Origin: Chitinophagaceae bacterium
GTDB taxonomy: Bacteria > Bacteroidota > Bacteroidia > Chitinophagales > Chitinophagaceae
DNA: 64,000 nucleotides
Assembly (NCBI GenBank): GCA_016710935.1
Contig: JADJTY010000003.1
Span: forward strand, 62,001 to 126,000
Reading direction: 5' to 3'
The notes beneath the pieces were generated by a model. That model had not been told where the DNA came from. It saw only the letters and a list, made by a program, of their open reading frames with translations, and ran no database searches. The translations under genes and the position numbers were made by a program. Position 1 is the first letter of the stretch; every line of letters begins with the position of its first letter. This document shows, in pieces, positions 18,199 to 29,000 of the stretch.

Positions 18199-18828
18199 TT
18201 ACGGTGCATCAAAAAAAGTACTCATGATATCTTTTATAGAAGGATAGGTATTTTCCATAGGGTCTTTTATATCCTTTGTTTTCACCCATTTTATTTCAGT
18301 AATGTGCTCTTCGGTTTGAGGTACCAGTTGCTGGTTAGATGAACAGGTCATATAATACCAATGCGAAATTTTTAAAAAATGTTTACCAAATTCATCATAT
18401 ACATGGTATGTTTCCCCAACCTTCTTTTTTAAATGAATGTCTTTTACACCGGTTTCTTCTGTAACCTCACGTACAGCACATGCTTCTTCTTTTTCACCTT
18501 TTTCGATCTTGCCTTTTGGTAGGTCCCATTTGCCCAGGCGGTTGATGAAAAGAATTTCCTTTTTATCATTTTGCACAATACCACCGGCTGCTTCAATTAC
18601 TTTAAAATTCTTAAAGAAGGTTTCTTTTAATTTATCAAGATCGGTATGCCAAAGTACACCCGCATGAAACTCTTCTTTCTTTATTTCGTGCAACATGGAT
18701 TTGATCGCCCTGGATGATATCTCATCAACAAAAACTGCATCGGGATGATGAAGTATCTCATTTAGTTCTTTGTCAATTTCATTACAAAGAATTACCGGTT
18801 TATCGCCAAAATAAATATTGATATGCAT
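18199..18828 (-). CDS. Nudix hydrolase
   Basis: 209 residues. The Nudix box is complete: GKIEKGEKEEACAVREVTEE followed by TG, matching GX5EX7REUXEEXGU, preceded by GKWDLPKG. An N-terminal region of about 90 residues precedes the Nudix domain, as in other Bacteroidota proteins of this type. Nudix enzymes cleave nucleoside diphosphate derivatives; the substrate is unknown here. The gene converges on the thioesterase and its end lies in the heptamer repeat region. Confidence 0.88.
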   Translation of the reverse strand: MHINIYFGDKPVILCNEIDKELNEILHHPDAVFVDEISSRAIKSMLHEIKKEEFHAGVLWHTDLDKLKETFFKNFKVIEAAGGIVQNDKKEILFINRLGKWDLPKGKIEKGEKEEACAVREVTEETGVKDIHLKKKVGETYHVYDEFGKHFLKISHWYYMTCSSNQQLVPQTEEHITEIKWVKTKDIKDPMENTYPSIKDIMSTFFDAP

Positions 18829-18941
18829 ATAAAAAAGCTTTTAGCTATCAGCGCCTGGCCTTTAGCCATTCAAAAATTTAAGAAACATATTAAATTGTGC
18901 TGCTACAAACAGCTAACGGCTGATTGCTAACAGCTTTTTAT

Positions 18942-18949
18942 TAAATTTG
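18942..18949 (+). promoter_or_regulatory. -7 promoter element of pyrE, 4 nt from ATG
   Basis: TAAATTTG is separated from the pyrE ATG by CAGC only. The expected start of transcription falls at or next to the A of ATG. The -33 element is poor: the nearest TTG is 15 nt upstream. Confidence 0.45.
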
Positions 18950-18953
18950 CAGC

Positions 18954-19595
18954 ATGACCAACGAAAAAGCCGTAGCTGAAAAGCTGCTACAAATTAATGC
19001 AATAAAACTGAGTCTGCAAGAACCCTTTACCTGGGCCAGCGGGTGGAAAAGTCCTATTTACTGTGATAACCGGAAAGTTTTATCCTTTCCCTACATCAGG
19101 GATTTTATTAAAAGCGAAATGTGCAGCATTATTTTCGAAAAATTTCCGCAGGCAGATGTGCTTGCCGGTGTTGCAACTGCTGGTATAGCCTGGGGTGCCA
19201 TGGCCGCAGATCAGCTAAAACTTCCCTATATCTATGTTCGGCCAAAACCCAAGGAACATGGCCTGGGCAACCAGATTGAAGGAAACCTGGAGAAAGGGCA
19301 GCAGGTACTGGTTATTGAAGACCTCATCTCTACCGGAAAAAGCAGTTTACAGGTTTGTGAAGTATTAAAGGCTGCCGGTGCTGAGGTTGTAGGCATGGTT
19401 TCTATATTCACCTATGCTTTTGAAATTGCAGATCATGCATTTAAGGCAGCCAATATTCCTTACCACTCGCTTACCAACTATCCAACATTGATTGATCTGG
19501 CTGTTGAAAAAGGCATAGTGGCTGCCGGGGAACAAAATACCTTGTTAAATTGGAGGGCCGATCCTGCTAATTGGAAAGGGGTGTCAGGCCACTAA
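18954..19595 (+). CDS. pyrE: Orotate phosphoribosyltransferase
   Basis: 213 residues. It forms OMP from orotate and PRPP in pyrimidine synthesis. FTWASGWKSPIYCDNRK (substrate-binding loop), YVRPKPKEHGLGNQIEG (flexible catalytic loop) and the PRPP motif VLVIEDLISTGKSSL are all present. The gene faces away from the Nudix gene and has its own promoter element just before the ATG. It is close to pyrR and pyrB but not in their transcription unit. Confidence 0.95.
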   Translation: MTNEKAVAEKLLQINAIKLSLQEPFTWASGWKSPIYCDNRKVLSFPYIRDFIKSEMCSIIFEKFPQADVLAGVATAGIAWGAMAADQLKLPYIYVRPKPKEHGLGNQIEGNLEKGQQVLVIEDLISTGKSSLQVCEVLKAAGAEVVGMVSIFTYAFEIADHAFKAANIPYHSLTNYPTLIDLAVEKGIVAAGEQNTLLNWRADPANWKGVSGH

Positions 19596-19761
19596 GAAAA
19601 GTATTTGCAAGTTGAGCAACCATAATAACTGAAGTATTTCAAACCTGATAAGTATTTGTTGGGGCCAGGCACCTTAAATACCTGTTAAATCAACTAAAGA
19701 TCTCGCTAAATGAAAAGGTATTTAATAACTTTAAGCATCGTTATAATCAAAATCTGAACAG

Positions 19762-20175
19762 ATGAAAGCATTTTCACTTAGTTTATTGGCTGTTTTTTGT
19801 TTTACGGCAGTAAGTTTTGCTCAATATCAGCAAACCCAAAAAGTATCGGGTAAGGCTGTAATCAAAACTCCCACTATACTTTGCGAAAAATGTCAGGAGA
19901 AGGTAGAGTTTTTCATAAGTCATACACAGGGGGTTACTTCATGTTCAGTAAATTACCGGAAAAAAACGACCACTGTTACCTGGTTAAACGACCGTACAAC
20001 ACTCGAAAATATAAAAACAGCCATCGCCAACCTGGGCTATGATGCTGATGATATTGAAGCTGAAGAATACGCTTTTAAAAGGCTTCCGAAGGAGTGTAAG
20101 GCAGAAATTGCTGCTGCTAAAGCAAAGGCAGCTGCTACAGTAAATCCTGCAGTAACTCCTCCTGTAAAGCAATAA
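19762..20175 (+). CDS. Secreted heavy-metal-associated (HMA) domain protein
   Basis: 137 residues. A signal peptide (MKAFSLSLLAVFCFTAVSFA) precedes an HMA domain with metal-binding ILCEKCQEKV (CxxC at about residues 44-47) and the LGYDADD end motif. The tail is rich in alanine, lysine and proline (AAAKAKAAA). Such periplasmic HMA proteins probably bind copper or similar soft metals; no transporter is adjacent. The gene is preceded by 166 bp of intergenic DNA. Confidence 0.8.
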   Translation: MKAFSLSLLAVFCFTAVSFAQYQQTQKVSGKAVIKTPTILCEKCQEKVEFFISHTQGVTSCSVNYRKKTTTVTWLNDRTTLENIKTAIANLGYDADDIEAEEYAFKRLPKECKAEIAAAKAKAAATVNPAVTPPVKQ

Positions 20176-20222
20176 TTCCGGTTTATTTATTTTTCGGGCT
20201 GAAAAATGGCCTGTATGCGGCT

Positions 20223-20684
20223 TTAAAAAACCGTAAACTTCTGTAATCCCTCATAACTTACAGGGAAGGTTTTATACACATTTGCCTTTCCCAGTTTTAC
20301 AGTACCGGTAACCTTTACCATAACTTCTTTGCCAAATAGGGTAGGCAGCGCATTTTTAAGCAGGTTCTTCATATCTACTTCTATCGCCAGCGGCATTGTA
20401 AACTCTGATAGTTTGGAGATGGTTATCTGGTAATCCTGTGAACTATGTCCCAGGTAATTATTGTCTAAATAAATATCCAGATCGGTATACTTCAGTTGTA
20501 ACCCAAAATTATTAGGGTTGTAATAGATCAGGTCAACTTTCAGGGTGGTAGCTGCAAAACCCACCTTTTCAACTTTCAGGTTTTTAAAATCACGATATAC
20601 GAGTTCCTTTGGGGCCTGACATGATGACGTAAAAAAAACTATTGATAGGATGATAATAGAGTAGAGGGTTAGGTTCCTTTTCAT
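20223..20684 (-). CDS. LEA type 2 family lipoprotein
   Basis: 153 residues. It has a lipoprotein signal (IVFFTSSC, lipobox Cys at about residue 22). The rest fits the LEA-2/WHy fold: DLIYYNPNNFGLQLKYTDLDIYL is the typical NPN-containing strand pair. In bacteria these are envelope lipoproteins of unknown function, sometimes tied to stress tolerance. It converges on the HMA gene, 47 bp apart. Confidence 0.78.
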   Translation of the reverse strand: MKRNLTLYSIIILSIVFFTSSCQAPKELVYRDFKNLKVEKVGFAATTLKVDLIYYNPNNFGLQLKYTDLDIYLDNNYLGHSSQDYQITISKLSEFTMPLAIEVDMKNLLKNALPTLFGKEVMVKVTGTVKLGKANVYKTFPVSYEGLQKFTVF

Positions 20685-21113
20685 GCTTTTTTTTTCAGAC
20701 TGTAATTTAAGGGAAGAAATCTGATTTTCAGAGATGTTATAAAAAGAGGTATTTTACCTGCTAATATTATTGGGAAAACTAAGGAACTGGTATCCAGAAA
20801 GTATGATTATGATGTACTAGATAAATTAGTTACAATAAAATTATTCAAAGCATACATTATCAATAATTTAAAACCTTATTAATATTAAATTAATTTAAAT
20901 AAAATAATGACATAAACAGTAAATATTGGGGAATTTATTGGATTTATGAAAAATTGGTTGTAACAAAATTAATTTCAAAAATAAGTATATGATTATCAAT
21001 ATTAAAAGAGAGTTATAGAATTTATAATTTTAGGTAATTTTAAACATTGTTAAAATTTTCCGTTTCAATGCGGGAAATTTTCAATCTATAAAGCACTTTC
21101 ACAATCTTCTTTT

Positions 21114-21148
21114 AGCCTGGTTATTATTGGGGTTAATAAAAACAGGCT
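21114..21148. terminator. Terminator-like hairpin in the A+T-rich region
   Basis: AGCCTG pairs with CAGGCT, with an inner TTATTA/TTAATAA helix and a GGGG-containing loop. It could end an unannotated short transcript. Confidence 0.35.
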
Positions 21149-21467
21149 TATATTGTTTTGAACCATTAAAAATTTAGACAAAATGACATCTTAATATTTT
21201 AAAACTTTGGGATCATTGGCTCAAATAAAAAGGAATGAAGGTTCTTTAAAATGTATATTAAAAACAATATAATATGCCGGGATAAACAAGTTGTGATTTA
21301 ACCAGAAATATCCAATATGTGTTAATTTCTGCAACAAGTGCAATAATAAAGTGCTGATAAAAAAATATTTCTAATTTTTTTCCATATTTGTTAGAATTTA
21401 TATTGTTCATCTGCTTAATTAAGTAGATGACATTTAATAAAAATGCAATTTTACGTATTATCACCCC

Positions 21468-21499
21468 TTTAACCGTAAAATTACTGTGGAATAAATTTG
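21468..21499 (+). promoter_or_regulatory. Candidate promoter of the 21679 gene
   Basis: TTTA at 21468-21471, 20-nt spacer, and a perfect -7 element TAAATTTG at 21492-21499. This would give a 5' leader of about 175 nt before the ATG at 21679. Confidence 0.5.
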
Positions 21500-21678
21500 C
21501 GTTTTCCGAAAAACGTATTATGTTTGTGATGAAATTAGCAATGACTGTTACCTCGGTTATTCTTTATTTCACCTCTTAACCTCCAATTCCCCTCTAAAAA
21601 ACCAACCAATTAAGGTTAGGTATTTTTTTTGTTCCCAACCTTCATTGTTTCTTTTAGAAAACACAAACCACAAGAAAA

Positions 21679-22302
21679 ATGAAAACTTTTACATCTTTAT
21701 TGGTCAATCGACTTTTTTCCTCAGTATTTACACTAACTTTTTTATTTTTTGCATTTAAGGCAAATGCACTTACAACATATAGTACTCCAAACAACCCGGG
21801 TATTGAATACGCTTCTTTAGTAGCAAATGCTACTGAAAAAGGGGTTTTTATTAATTGGGTTACGGTATCTGAACAGAATAACAGCCATTTTGAAGTAGAA
21901 AGATCAACCGACAGCAAATCTTTTAAAACGGTAGCTATGGTTTTAGATGGATTTGCTACAACCGGGAAAGATGGTAAAACCTATAAGTTTAAAGAAGCAG
22001 CAGGAGATATAAGAAAAGGTAAAACGGTTTACTACCGTTTAAAGCAGATCGACAACAACAACCAGGTTCATTACAGCATAGTTATGGCTGTGCAGATGAA
22101 TGCAACTGTAACCGTTTTTCCAAAAAAGGAAACATCAATAAGTAAAGTTTATACAGACAATCAATCATTGTTATCCAAGCAATCTTTATTAAGTGTGGGC
22201 GAAATCAAAATACCGGCACCAGGTTCAAATGCCGGTATTTTAGTTGCCCACAAAAGGATTGCGGGAACTGTATTCAATTCACACAAATCAAATAGGGCTT
22301 AA
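21679..22302 (+). CDS. Secreted protein with fibronectin-like fold
   Basis: 207 residues. A signal sequence spans about residues 1-30 (ending FKANA). The core pattern ATEKGVFINWVTVSEQNNSHF, then EVERSTDSKSF and VYYRLKQIDNNNQVHYS is the fibronectin type III-like module that often precedes T9SS sorting domains in Bacteroidota. Here the usual C-terminal sorting domain is missing: the protein ends AGTVFNSHKSNRA. It may be a small surface or periplasmic protein or a remnant of a longer one. The long leader suggests regulation at the RNA level. Confidence 0.65.
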   Translation: MKTFTSLLVNRLFSSVFTLTFLFFAFKANALTTYSTPNNPGIEYASLVANATEKGVFINWVTVSEQNNSHFEVERSTDSKSFKTVAMVLDGFATTGKDGKTYKFKEAAGDIRKGKTVYYRLKQIDNNNQVHYSIVMAVQMNATVTVFPKKETSISKVYTDNQSLLSKQSLLSVGEIKIPAPGSNAGILVAHKRIAGTVFNSHKSNRA

Positions 22303-22559
22303 TGATTACTATTAAGGAGCTGGCTACCCGGTAGTTTGTTCTTGTGTTAATAGTGTTACTCCATCCTCCTGAAAAACGACCATTTGTTCATTTTTTTTAT
22401 ATCATAAAAAGATCGCCATGCGTAATTCGCTTACCGCAATAAAGTTTTTGAATTCATTGATACAAATACATGCTGTTTTAAAAGGTAAACTTATTTTGCA
22501 ACCGGTAAAATTACCGGTATTAAAAGGAATGTTACCATATATTAAACATTAATTATAAA

Positions 22560-22715
22560 AAATGATTTTATACCCGGCAAAATAATAAAACCCGAAATGC
22601 GTTCATTACCCGACCCCCGGGTAACTGAACCAGGTGCTTGGTTTACGATGTTTTCTTTGGGGGTTACAGAATCGAAAGATTCTTAACAAAAGCTGCATTT
22701 CTATGCGGCTTTTTT
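22560..22715 (+). ncRNA. Possible small structured RNA ending in a terminator
   Basis: The stretch contains ACCCGACCCCCGGGTAACTG, a GAAA-tetraloop hairpin (AGAATC-GAAA-GATTCT, 22668-22683) and then a terminator hairpin with a T run. The architecture is that of a small RNA 3' end. No known family is recognised. Confidence 0.25.
22689..22715 (+). terminator. Intrinsic terminator
   Basis: AAGCTGCAT-TTCT-ATGCGGCTT stem followed by a T run. Ends the transcript of the 21679 gene or a small RNA. Confidence 0.65.
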
Positions 22716-22853
22716 GTTACCACATCACATACGATGGAAGTTGCAAACCAGGCAAAAGCCATTCGAAAAAGCAAAGTAATCAGGGAAAAAAAATGATATA
22801 TAAAAAAATCGTTATACAATTTTACTATGTATAAAGGTCGACTCCCTGTTATA

Positions 22854-22883
22854 AAAATAGCCGCAACAAACTGTGGCTATTTT
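22854..22883 (+). terminator. Intrinsic terminator
   Basis: AAAATAGCCGCA pairs with TGTGGCTATTTT around a 6-nt loop, followed by CTTTTTT. Isolates the adhesin gene from upstream transcription. Confidence 0.65.
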
Positions 22884-23032
22884 CTTTTTTCGGCTTATAT
22901 TTGGCATATTACCACTGTGTGAAAAAACTGTTAACTTCTTTTATCCTTGTAAGGCAACGTTACCCCCAAAAGCAGCATCCGGTTTACCGGGTTTTATTAT
23001 TTAATGCTTAACTTAATTTTATACCGAACAAT

Positions 23033-26000
23033 ATGAGAAAAATACTACTTCTCGCAATCATTTTTTTAACTTCAATTACTGCTTTTGCGCAGGATTTTAG
23101 TAATAAAGGGAAGCAGTTTTGGTTTTGCTTTCCCAGCCATGTTCCCAGTGGTGCAACTTTGGGGCGTTTGCAGGTTTGGATAACATCAGATCAGGCAAGT
23201 AGCGGAACAGTATCGGTAACAAATGGTTTATTTTCTGCTCCTTTTACTGTAGCAGCCAATAGCATAACATCTGTGGAAATTCCGTACGCTGCAGCGCATA
23301 TCAGTAATGCTGAGTCGGGTACAGTAATTCAAAAGTCAATTAAACTTCAGGTAAATGCCGGGCAACCTCCTGTAGTTGCTTATTTACAACAGTTTGCAGC
23401 AGCCAGAAGTGCTGCAACTTTATTATTACCCACCAGTGTTTTGGGCAGAAAACATTTAGCTACCAGTTTTTTTCAAAATGGAACCGGCAGATCTCAATTT
23501 CAAATAATAGCTACCAAACCTAATACTAATGTTGTAATTACACCCAGAAATAATGGGGTTGTACAACCAGTAATAAATCTCACTTTACCAAATGTTGGTG
23601 ATATGTATCAATATCAATCAACCCAGGATATCACTGGATCTCTTATAGAATCAGTGGCAGGAGGAATGGGAGGGTGTAATGAAATTGCTGTATTTAGCGG
23701 AAGTTCAGGAACATCTTTTGCCATATCTGGCTGTAACCTCGGAAATTCAGTTGATCCTTTGTTGCAACAATTATATCCAATCACCACCTGGGGTAAAAAT
23801 TTTGGATTTATACCATTAGGAGATTATCCTAATGGAAATCCATACCGGATCATGGCTGCAGATGATAATACAACAGTTTCTATTAACGGCGCTGTTGTAG
23901 CCGTTTTAAATGCCGGGCAGATATTTCCTAATAATTATGGGTCAGCCAATCCTGTTGTAATAACACAGCCCTCAAGTATTACCGCTGATAAGCAAATTGC
24001 AGTAAGTCTATATGCTCAGCGGAACCCCTGTTCGGGAAGTGGCCATGGAGATCCGGATATGGTAATATTAAATCCTATAGAACAAAACATAAAAGACATT
24101 ACGATTTTTACATCAACGCAGGAAAATATTAACAGACAATGGATTAATGTATTGATACCAACAGTGTCTGCTCCATCATTCAGGATTGATGGGCTTCCTC
24201 CTACAACTCCATTTCAGGTTGCTGCTAATATACCAGGTTACTCATACCTGGTTCACCAATTTTCTCCGGCTTTTAATGGTCCAAGATTTATAACTGCAGA
24301 TACCGGATTTAATGCTATTTGTTATGGATTTCAGGCCGGAAATTTTGAATCTTATGCCTATTCTGCAGGTACCAATGTAAAAGACCTTACCAAAAGCCTG
24401 GAAATAGAAACAACCTATGGTATTGAGACATCGCCTTCGGTTTGCACCAATGCCCCTTTTAAATTTAAAGTTTATTTTCCTGATTCTACAATTGGAACGC
24501 CGTCTACGCCAGCGGTAGCAATCCGGTTCGATTCATTAAGATGGGATTTAAGTAATCCTGCACTGATTGTACCAAATAATTTCCCGATAATGGTTTATGG
24601 CACTGTAGGTGCACCTCCAAAAGTAGCCATTGATTCCATCAATATAAGAGCTGGCAGATCTGTTGCCTGGTATTCATTACCTACTACTTATTTTTTTAGT
24701 ACTCCTGGTATTGATACACTCTTGATAACAGGTTATACCAGTACCAACGAGGGCTGCGGGGCAAATAAAGAATATGAGTTTGCTATAGCAATAAACGACC
24801 CTCCTCCGGTAAGTTTTACAGCTCCGGCACCGGGTTGTTTTTTACTACCTGTTGTTGCAACAGAAACAACACCACAGTTACCAAAACCAACCTATAAATT
24901 TTGGTGGGAATTTTTTGATCCGGTAACGAACATAACCACCGTATATGGTGGTACAGGTTCTGCTAATAGAACAGCCAGCCACACATTTACAACTCCAGGT
25001 GTTAAACAAATACGACATGCCAGTATTACTACACCCGGTTGCTTAAGTGATACCATTGTACAAAATGTTACAGTGCCCGATTTGCCAAATGCAACCATTA
25101 GCGGTATTACCACTCCGGTTTGTATAAATGCCCCGGTAGGACCTGATGTGGTTTTTACCGGAACATTGGGAACCCCGGAATATATTTTTACTTACAGGAT
25201 AAATGGAGGCGCGCCAATAATAAGTGCACCAAGTGTTGGTGGAGTTTTAACCATACAACACCCAACCACTGTAGCAGGTACATTTATTTATGAGCTGCTA
25301 AGTGTACAGAACCAGGCAACCGGTACCTGCACCCGAAACATAAGCGGCCAAACGATAACAGTTACCATAACTCCTGATGCAACGGTTACTTTAAGAGCCG
25401 GCGATAATGATAACCAAACCGTTTGTATCAATAATCCCATTGTTAATATCAGGTATGATATTGGAGGAAGTGGAACCGGTGGTGCTGTATCTGGTTTGCC
25501 GGCAGGCGTAACAGGCACTTATGCCGCCGGGGTTATAACCATAACCGGCACCCCAACTGCCCCCGGTGTATTTAATTATACAGTAACTACAACCGGGCCT
25601 TGTTTAACACCACAGGCAACCGGTACCATTACCGTTACAGATAATGCCACCCTTGCTTTAACATCTGCTGCGGGATCAGATAATCAAACATTATGTATTA
25701 ATACCCCGCTATTGGTAAATATTACCTATGCTGTAGGGGGTACAGGTACAGGAGGCAGCGTAACAGGCTTACCCGCGGGCGTAACAGGCGTTTTTGCCGG
25801 TGGTGTAATCACCATTTCCGGCACACCTACCACCGCGGGTGTATTTAATTACACGGTGTTAACTACAGGCCCCTGTGTAATTCCAACGGCAACGGGTACC
25901 ATCACTGTTACCGGAGACGGAACACTGACTTTAACCTCTGCAGCCGGAACGGATAACCAATCACTTTGTATCAATGTACCAATTACCAATATTACCTATT

Positions 26001-29000
26001 CGGTTGGCGGAACCGGTACCGGTGGAAGTGTGAGTGGATTGCCCCCGGGAGTTACAGGTGTTTTTGCAGGAGGTGTAATTACCATTTCGGGTACCCCTAC
26101 CAGTACTGCGGGTAGTCCGTATATATATACAGTTACCACAACCGGCCCCTGTGTAATACCAACCACAACCGGAACACTTACGGTTAACCCGGATGCATCT
26201 ATTGTACTTACTTCTGCAGCTCCAACCACATCGCAGGAGCTTTGCAGAAATTCAACCATCACCAATATTACTTATGCCATTAGTGGTGGAGGAACAGGGG
26301 CTGGTGTCGTTTTTACTCCACCGTTACCAGGCGTTACCGGTGTGTATGCAGGAGGCGTGTTTACAATAAGCGGATCGCCAACACTTGACGGTTTATTTAA
26401 TTATACCGTAACTACCACAGGAACCTGTGTACAAAACAGTTTGTCGGGTACCATTTTGGTTAATCCGTTACCCACTGCAGCTTATAGTTCTACAGCACCC
26501 CGTTGCGAAACCAGGGTTATTAGTTTTACAGATGCATCTACAGCCAATGTAGGGGTATTGGACCAATGGACATGGGATTTTGGTGATGCATCACCAACCA
26601 GTAATTTACAAAACCCAACACATGTGTATGCTGCTGCAGGCGCTTACACGGTAACACTTACCGTAAGAAATGATAAAGGATGTATCAGCAACCCGATAGC
26701 CTCAACTGTTGTGAATATTGATAACAGACCCCAGGCTGGTTATATCATTCCGGAAGTATGTTTAAGTGATACCTATGCTCAGTTTATAGATACCAGTAAA
26801 ATTGCTGCCGGTTCCGTTGTTGCCTGGGAATGGTATTTTGATGACCCATTTGCAACACCTGGAAACCCTAATACATCAACATTACAAAACCCAACACATA
26901 GTTATTCAGCTGTGGGCGTTTACGATAGTGTACAATTAATTGTTACCAGTGCAGCGGGTTGCCGGGATACCATAATTCAAACATTGGTAGTAAATGGCAG
27001 TAATCCATATGCCATATTTAATGTGAATAACCCCACAACCCTTTGCGCTAACGATTCGGTAGCTATAGTGGAAGCTTCAACAGTTTTCCCGGGTGTAATT
27101 ACCAAGATCGAAATCTATTGGGATAATGTAAATTTCCCGGCAGTATTTGATATAGACAATACTCCTTTTACCGGTAAAGTATACAGGCATTTGTATCCCA
27201 ACTTTCAGACACCTTTAACCAAAGTATTCCAGATCAGGTACCGGGCATATTCTGGCGGTGTTTGTGTAGACGATAGTCTCAGTAATATTACTGTAAACGC
27301 AGCGCCGTTGGTGCAGTTTAATAATATGCCCAATACTTGTTTATTGGTACCGCCGTTCCAGATCACACAAGCCAGTGAAATAGGCGGTGTGCCGGGTTCA
27401 GGAGTATTTACCGGTCCTGGGGTATCACCTACGGGTTTATTTACACCATCAGTAGCCGGTATTGGAACGCATACCCTACTATATACATTTACTTCAACTG
27501 CCGGTGGTTGTGTTGATACCATGAGCAATACCATTACTGTACTGGACACCGCACATGCTGCATTTACATTTGTAGTTCCTTCCTGTGAGCAGGTTCCGGT
27601 TTCATTTACAGATATATCAACTGCACCTGCTACTGTTACATTAGTGAACACTGTATGGGATTTCGGAGATGGTACTCCTATTGAAAACCATCCACCCGGC
27701 TCTACTTTCACACACACATTTGCTTTACCGGGTACTTATAATGTAACCATGCACAATGTATCGGCTGCAGGTTGTTTAAGTACAGATACGGTGGCAGCGA
27801 TAACCATTGATCCTAATCATAGTATTTCCTGGAGTCCTGCCACTGGTAGCCAAAACCAATCTGTTTGTATCAATACTGCTATAATTCCTATTGTGTACAC
27901 TTTGGGTGGTGGTGCTACCGGAGCAACGGTTACGGGTTTACCTACAGGTGTAACTTATACAGTTGTAGGCACTACTTTAACCATAAGTGGCTTGCCAAGT
28001 CCTGCTGCCGGCGGGCCATTATTTCCTTTTACCATTCAAACAACAGGTAATACCTGCGTTTTTGCTAACCTTGCAGGTTCTATTGCTGTTCAACCCGATC
28101 ATACCCTTGCTTTCAGCTCGGGCGATACCGCACAATCAGTTTGTGTTAACACGCCTATTGATCCGATAGTGTATACAATAGGTGGTGGTGCTACCAGTGT
28201 AAACATTGGCAATTTACCTCCTGGTGTAACTTATACTGTAGCAGGTAATATTGTAACCATTAGTGGTACGCCAACAACAACGGCAGGTGGTCCTCTGTTT
28301 AATTATACAATTGCCACAACAGGTAATGCCTGCCTGGTTGCAAATACAATAGGCGAGATCAGGGTAAATCCGTATCCCGTTCCTGATTTTACTTTTGATA
28401 AACCAGGCTACTGTATACCGAATGCCGTTGTTAAACTAACTAATGGATCGGTAATGCCAGACGGCAGTGGAATGACCTATGTATGGGATTTAGGCGATGG
28501 AACTTTACCACTGCCAAGAAGCCTTGATGTTACACACTGGTATGCCACCCAGGGACCATTTAATGTAAATCTATCCGTATCAAGTATGGCAGTTCTTAAC
28601 AACAATGTTATTGGCTGTACAACTAATATCATTAAACCACTTACTACCATTCATCCGCAGCCAAAAGCAGATTTTGTTTTCAGTAAACCAAGTGTTTGTA
28701 TTGGCGACAATGTGGTAATAACAGATAACACGGATGGTAAAGATGGCATTGTTAATCAGTGGCATTGGGATATGGGTGACGGTAATATCCGGATAACAAA
28801 TCCGGTTACTTATACTTATGCAGATACAATAAGCTACACCATAACCATGTATTCGGTAAACACCTTTGGCTGCAACAGTGATACCATCAGCAAACCATTT
28901 ACCGTGTATCCTTACCCGCATGTTAACGCAGGGCCTGATAAGTTTGTACTGGAAGGCGGCTCAGTTGAACTGGAAAGTGTAACATTTGCCAATGATCCTC

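Larger units (their letters stand above)
20685..21678. other. Long A+T-rich intergenic region
   Basis: Nearly 1 kb without a convincing gene. A weak 68-codon frame on the minus strand (21258-21464) lacks recognisable features. The notable elements are a hairpin at 21114-21148 and a promoter-like pair at 21468-21499. The rest is strongly A+T-rich and looks like divergent control DNA. Confidence 0.6.
22303..23032. other. Intergenic region with two terminators and a possible small RNA
   Basis: 730 bp before the giant adhesin gene. Two intrinsic terminators occur (22689-22715 and 22854-22883). Just before the first lies a hairpin with a GAAA tetraloop (22668-22683). A 66-codon frame (22634-22834) crosses both the first hairpin and its terminator and is not convincing. 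Confidence 0.55.

Noticed and set aside
21258..21464. 68-codon minus-strand frame
   Set aside because: A+T-rich, no recognisable family, no promoter or start context; likely chance.
22634..22834. 66-codon plus-strand frame
   Set aside because: It runs across a hairpin and an intrinsic terminator and has unusual composition.
24892..28921. Several minus-strand frames of 70-170 codons inside the adhesin gene
   Set aside because: They are shadows of repeated plus-strand coding sequence (Thr/Gly-rich codons) with no promoter or family.
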